From Hoplostethus atlanticus (Eukaryota; Chordata; Actinopteri; Trachichthyiformes; Trachichthyidae): a stretch of DNA of 64,000 nt. This document shows positions 40,070-64,000 of the stretch, one piece after another. Numbering within the stretch: position 1 is the stretch's first letter; every line of letters begins with the position of its first letter. The stretch spans positions 5,673,501-5,737,500 of the forward strand of contig JAXDDX010000014.1 of the NCBI GenBank assembly GCA_034670405.1, written 5' to 3'. The notes beneath the pieces were generated by a model that had not been told where the DNA came from, searched no databases, and saw only the letters and a program-made list of their open reading frames with translations. Position numbers and translations under genes: made by a program.

Positions 40070-41387
40070 TCACCAGGGTTCTTTCAGGTCTTCTGGGAGT
40101 GGAGGAGGAAGTGTGTCTGGAAGGTGTGTGGCCACTGGTGTGGACACCAGCGTCTTCGGTTTCTTGGAGCTGCAGCAGGGCTTGAAAAGTCGAGGATCGA
40201 TGATCACCTCCCCAAACCGTCCCTTATAGACAATCCCACAGCACACCTTTTGCCTGCAGGACAAAAATAAATAAAAATGAAAACCCTTTGTCTTTTTTTG
40301 CCTCTTTTACAAATAATTCACACAGGTAAATAAATTGGTTCCCTTGTGTACCCAAATGCAAAGCTGCTCATTGAGAGCAGTGGCTTGCCTTTTCCAGTAG
40401 GAGCGATCAAGGAAAGAGAAGACAGAGGGAGTAGAGCGTCTTTGTTTGGACTCGATATCTGAGCCATCATCTGACTGATTGCTGTAACTGGGGGACTGGG
40501 ATGGAGACATACTGGAGGTAGTGCTGTGAGCATCAGAGTCTGCTTGGAAAACAAAAGAAGAAAAGCTGTGATCAAACTGAACCAGGAAATTAGTAACTGC
40601 ACTTTAATAAACTTTAACATAACACCATTTAAGAATAACAAATTACAGGTATTTGCACGACCATGATAACAGGTAGTCTTCATTTTTTGGGGGAGGGTTT
40701 CAATAAATATTACTCTTTCGATCTATGACTAGTTCAAAATTTCTAATACAAGACAAGCATCTCAATATACTAAAGCTATCAATGCAAAACCGTATGTGCA
40801 TATTTCTTGACACCATTACTATGAAGTGGGAAGAGTAACCTACTTTGTCTCTTGAACTTATGAAGCTTCTTCAGTTGGCTCTTCTTCTTTCCATCACTGT
40901 TCTTTATCTTCTTAGGTTTTGTCAACTTGAAGCCTGGCCCGGCTCTGGCATCGACGACCTACAACATGTCAGAAAAATTCAGTCAGTTTCAAGGATTACA
41001 GACAAATAAGACAAAAACAGTGTGCTACTACTAAATTAGACAATACTTACATGGTTCCAGTTCTTCTTGGAGCCATTTGGTAGCTTTTTCCATCTCTTCA
41101 CCAACAGCACACAGGCATTGCAAATGTCTCCAACACGATCTTCTGACAGCCTTTAAATAGAATTTAACACACAGACGCAGATAATTAATTTCTCTTCCGA
41201 CATAGGCACACAGACAGCTACATAACAAATGCACAATATGTACTCATTTGAGTCCTTACCCAAAACAAAGCCTGAAAGTTTCCTCATATCGACTGCTGTC
41301 TGTGAAGCGTGAACTGGAGGACTTGGTCTTACAGATGCAACAGCCATCGTTACTTCGGTAGATCTTTGATTTATGAAAGCCAAACAT
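40070..41387 (-). CDS. sinhcafl: SIN3-HDAC complex-associated factor (FAM60A) paralogue, complete
   Basis: The coding exons are 41260-41387, 41051-41150, 40844-40958, 40389-40542 and 40070-40253, giving 226 aa plus TGA; human SINHCAF is 221 aa. It begins MFGFHKSKIYRSNDGCCICK. The N-terminal Cys-rich, zinc-finger-like region (CCIC, CFG, GDICNACVLLVKRWKKLP) is followed by a Lys-rich stretch, a Ser-rich linker (SPSQSPSYSNQSDDGSD) and the conserved C-terminal block FSFLDRSYWKRQKVCCGIVY to RLFKPCC. Known role: nuclear subunit of the SIN3-HDAC corepressor, affecting cell-cycle and TGF-beta target genes. It neighbours dennd5a, whereas human SINHCAF neighbours DENND5B, so it is probably the second ohnologue (sinhcaf-like); the symbol rests on that inference, while the family call is firm. 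Exon 4 ends at a GC donor (AAAAG|GCAAGC). Confidence 0.95.
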
Positions 41388-42513
41388 GTTCTGTATGTCG
41401 TTCACTGCTGGAATAAAACCTGAAAAAGGTAAAAACACAGATCGGAAATTATATCAATCCCCGCCATCATCAGTGTCGATGTCTGCAGATAATCATGCTT
41501 TCTACTAGTGAAAAGGGGGCGGTCCCTACACACACACAAGCGCGCGTAAACCATTTGTTTTCCCCATCTTTAGAACGAATATCATGCGAAAAAAACATCA
41601 CATACCACTGCGTTCAATATATAGTCTATGAAAGAGTGAAAAAACGCAACTACTACTTGAAGTTAACGCAACAACTACTACTACTAAGGTACCTTCGGGG
41701 TGCCGATTTTGAATAGAACTAGCGGGACCACAAACACACCCATAGACATACCATTGCACGGACGAACATTAATGTTAAGATTTTAAAAAAACAAAAAAAA
41801 CAAAAGTGAATGATCCAGTCGTTCAAAATTGCACTGCTAACGTTAACATACGCATCAGGGACAGTTACTTATGCGACGCCACCGAGGAATGCTCGCGAAC
41901 TTGGCTTACAAATTGTACGTTATGTGAAACATTGCACGTCCACAATGTATTTTATAACTTGCATTACTTTTCCGAATATTGGCCTCGTTATTCCAAGGAT
42001 AACAAGTTGACGCTATAGCGAATAAAGTCTAGTATTAGTCAAGTTGTGGGTTTTTGTTTTCAGTGAGAATACGAAACAAAAAGCGGGCAGCGCTTTCTGA
42101 AGTCAAGAAAACAAAAAGCTATCGGGCTATTCGTTGAATTGTGTGGAACACATGAATCGGAATTCCATACGTTAATTTATTTGATTAAATTCCTTTTGTT
42201 TCGATGTTGTATTTAAATAAGAAAGGCTACGATACAATCATCCTTCCATTTAAATTCAAACTTTTGCCCACTAGAGCGCCAAATATGGCTTATTGTTGTT
42301 AGCTAGCATGCTAGTTAGCCAATTTAGCTACCACGCCACGCTCTCGTCCACTTCCACGTTATCCCATTGTCGAGCGCAATAGTCTTGCAGAGCTCGCTAC
42401 AGCGTACACGTCAGATTACACTTATGCCACATTGTGATCATGATTATTTCGTAACAAATTAATTAACTCTTATAAATGTAACTTATGTAGAAAGAAAATA
42501 ACTGTGGACTCAC

Positions 42514-42600
42514 CGAACAAAAACTTTGAATCTTCGCCGTATTCTTTTCATGCACTGCGCATGCCTTACTACTGCATACAACTGCCTATTAGAATATCAT
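42514..42600 (-). promoter_or_regulatory. SINHCAF-paralogue non-coding exon 1 and promoter
   Basis: A donor (TTCG|GTGAGT) with last exon base 42514 can splice to the acceptor before 41419, which gives a 32-base leader in front of the ATG at 41387. Just upstream are an NRF1-like TGCGCATGC motif (about 42556-42564) and an inverted CCAAT element (about 42686). The start site is unknown. An ATG at 42551, if transcribed, opens a 28-codon frame that overlaps the main start. Confidence 0.55.
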
Positions 42601-44309
42601 TAGCATAAAAAGACGGAATGAAAGGGCTGAACGTAAGACCACCATATAAGGAGTGCAGCCATCTAGTTTGAACTTGCATTCAACCAATCGCTGTTGTCCA
42701 TGCGTAGCCCTTGGGAATGCTGCATGTTGGTAGGTGTAGTGAATGAGTAGAGATCTCTGGGCAGACATTACTGTAACCGCCCCTTCGAAACTCAATATCC
42801 CATAGAGCATTTGGTCAATGGCTTTAACAAAAACAGCTATTTGACATGGCGCGAACGAGTTTGTTTACATTCTCTCAGAAGCTGTAGTGCGCGTAGAGAC
42901 AGTACACTCAGTGAAGAGAATATAAACCCTTTATTCAGCCGATTATATTTCTTAATCAACTGATCAAAAGATACAATTGAATACAGTTTTATGCATTACT
43001 GATGCTTTATTCTTTCTATATTTTTTTTTACACTGTACACTGTTGCTCACTTAGTAAACACTACATTACACAGCTATGTCAATAAATGTACAACAGTATT
43101 GGAAAACAAAAATATATATCTCCCAAGATGCTCATGTGGGTCGTACATGGACAAGTACAACACAATCAATCCAGACATTGTTGACACAGGAAAGACATCC
43201 ATCACATCTTAATATCAAATCTCATGTCCTGCACAGTAGGTTTAATGCAATGGAGGGCCCAGTAATATCTTAATATACCCTAATATCTAACTTTTCTCAC
43301 GTGGATATTGCATAGCAGAAACCATGATGACAATTCAGGAAGGGAAGAGCACTCCTCTTAGCTCTTCACATGGCCACATCAGGCGTTCCAAAGAGTCTCA
43401 AAAAGTCTACAAAGATCAAATTAACAGGTTTTGTTAAGAGAGCACAGCAGGTGTAGTGTAAGGAGTCAGTGTGGGATGATGGTAGGGGAAGGACTAGGTT
43501 AGAGGTATTTACATGAAGGCTGACATTATGATCCACTTTACACCGAAAGATGGGTTGAGCTCTACTGAGGAGTTGTGTCCAGAACATGAAGCAATGACTT
43601 GGATATTTTCCTCGTCCAAAAGAACACACTGTGAATCGCTAGCGTATTAGCCACACAGTCTTATTATCATGCAAGAAGGATCCATATCCCTCCTCAAGTT
43701 CTCCCATGTAAAAGATTTGCATACTAGTACACTTCAAAGGGAATGGCCCAAATGTAACACACTGTTTTATCTATGTAGGTGAATGACCTTCCACACTACA
43801 AAAACGGTTACCCCTGTCATAAACATACTTATAAAGCATACTTCTACATCATTTGCTTCAAGCTCTGCATTATGACATTGGAATCTGAGTTGACAACAGA
43901 GCAAGCAACTTGACAGACTTAACAAAATAATACTGTTTTTCTCTGAAAATATATTAACAGTTTTTCCCTTAAATATAGCCATTGTCAGCAGTTCACGATA
44001 ACAATGAAAATATTTAGCTTTCAATAAAACAGTATAGCACAAGTGGGTTATCATCAATAATGTGTAATTCATGGATCATAATAGAAAACATATTTTTAAC
44101 ATCTAATGGCAACATTATTGAGGATAAAAATAACAACATATCTTGAAAGGCTCATTGCACTTAATATATGGCAAATGTAACAGTAGCTTTAATATAAGCC
44201 AGAAAACGTCCTTTGTTCAAGTCTCTTCCTGCATAAAAAAGGTTCAGTTATTCTTTTTTGTGGTCCCCAGTGATCTTCCTGGTCAGGTCCAACAGATGGG
44301 AAGGTGGGT
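42601..44309 (-). other. dennd5a: dennd5a 3' UTR and short intergenic gap
   Basis: The 1.3 kb after the dennd5a stop codon (44310) contains no coding exon. Minus-strand AATAAA signals lie at 43006-43011 and 42930-42935, so the 3' UTR probably ends near 42.9-43.0 kb. That leaves only a few hundred bases before the promoter of the next gene, which points the same way. Confidence 0.55.
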
Positions 44310-63955
<19,646 letters not shown>

Positions 63956-64000
63956 CTACACAACAAATAAAAAAAGTATTAATAAAAGCTTGGTTCCGGA

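Overview
The window is nuclear DNA from a vertebrate, almost certainly a ray-finned (teleost) fish. Its genes are split into many short exons with GT-AG (twice GC-AG) introns. It has long CA/TG microsatellites, a tRNA-derived SINE with a teleost-style tail, and a hAT-type MITE. Gene content and order match the TMEM9B-SCUBE2-DENND5A block of human 11p15. The species cannot be named from the sequence; the compact introns and the SINE tail suggest an acanthomorph fish (inference).

Layout, all four recognisable genes on the minus strand: 1-13.5 kb is gene-poor and holds only two candidate first exons (ending at 4854 and 10092) whose gene would continue leftwards. 14.3-16.9 kb is tmem9b, complete in 5 exons. 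18.9-36.7 kb is scube2, complete in 23 coding exons and 1021 aa, with its 3' UTR running to about 17.6 kb. 40.1-41.4 kb is a complete SINHCAF/FAM60A paralogue (5 coding exons, 226 aa), with a non-coding first exon at 42.5 kb and a 3' UTR to about 38.0 kb. 44.3-63.96 kb is dennd5a, 22 constitutive exons covering all but the extreme N-terminus; its first exon(s) lie beyond the right edge.

The genes act in separate processes. Tmem9b is a type I endolysosomal membrane protein. Scube2 is a secreted EGF/CUB protein that helps release lipidated Hedgehog. Sinhcaf is a subunit of the SIN3-HDAC corepressor. Dennd5a is a DENN/RUN/PLAT Rab regulator. There is no operon-like or prokaryotic system, CRISPR array or viral gene here, and I found no evidence for a wholly new system. 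The points most worth a second look are two candidate alternative exons in dennd5a (one an in-frame 105-nt cassette, one carrying a stop), two GC-AG introns, a 39-bp near-perfect hairpin in the scube2 3' UTR, a GT repeat sitting at a dennd5a 3' splice site, and the SINHCAF-DENND5 linkage, which looks like a surviving trace of an ancient genome duplication.
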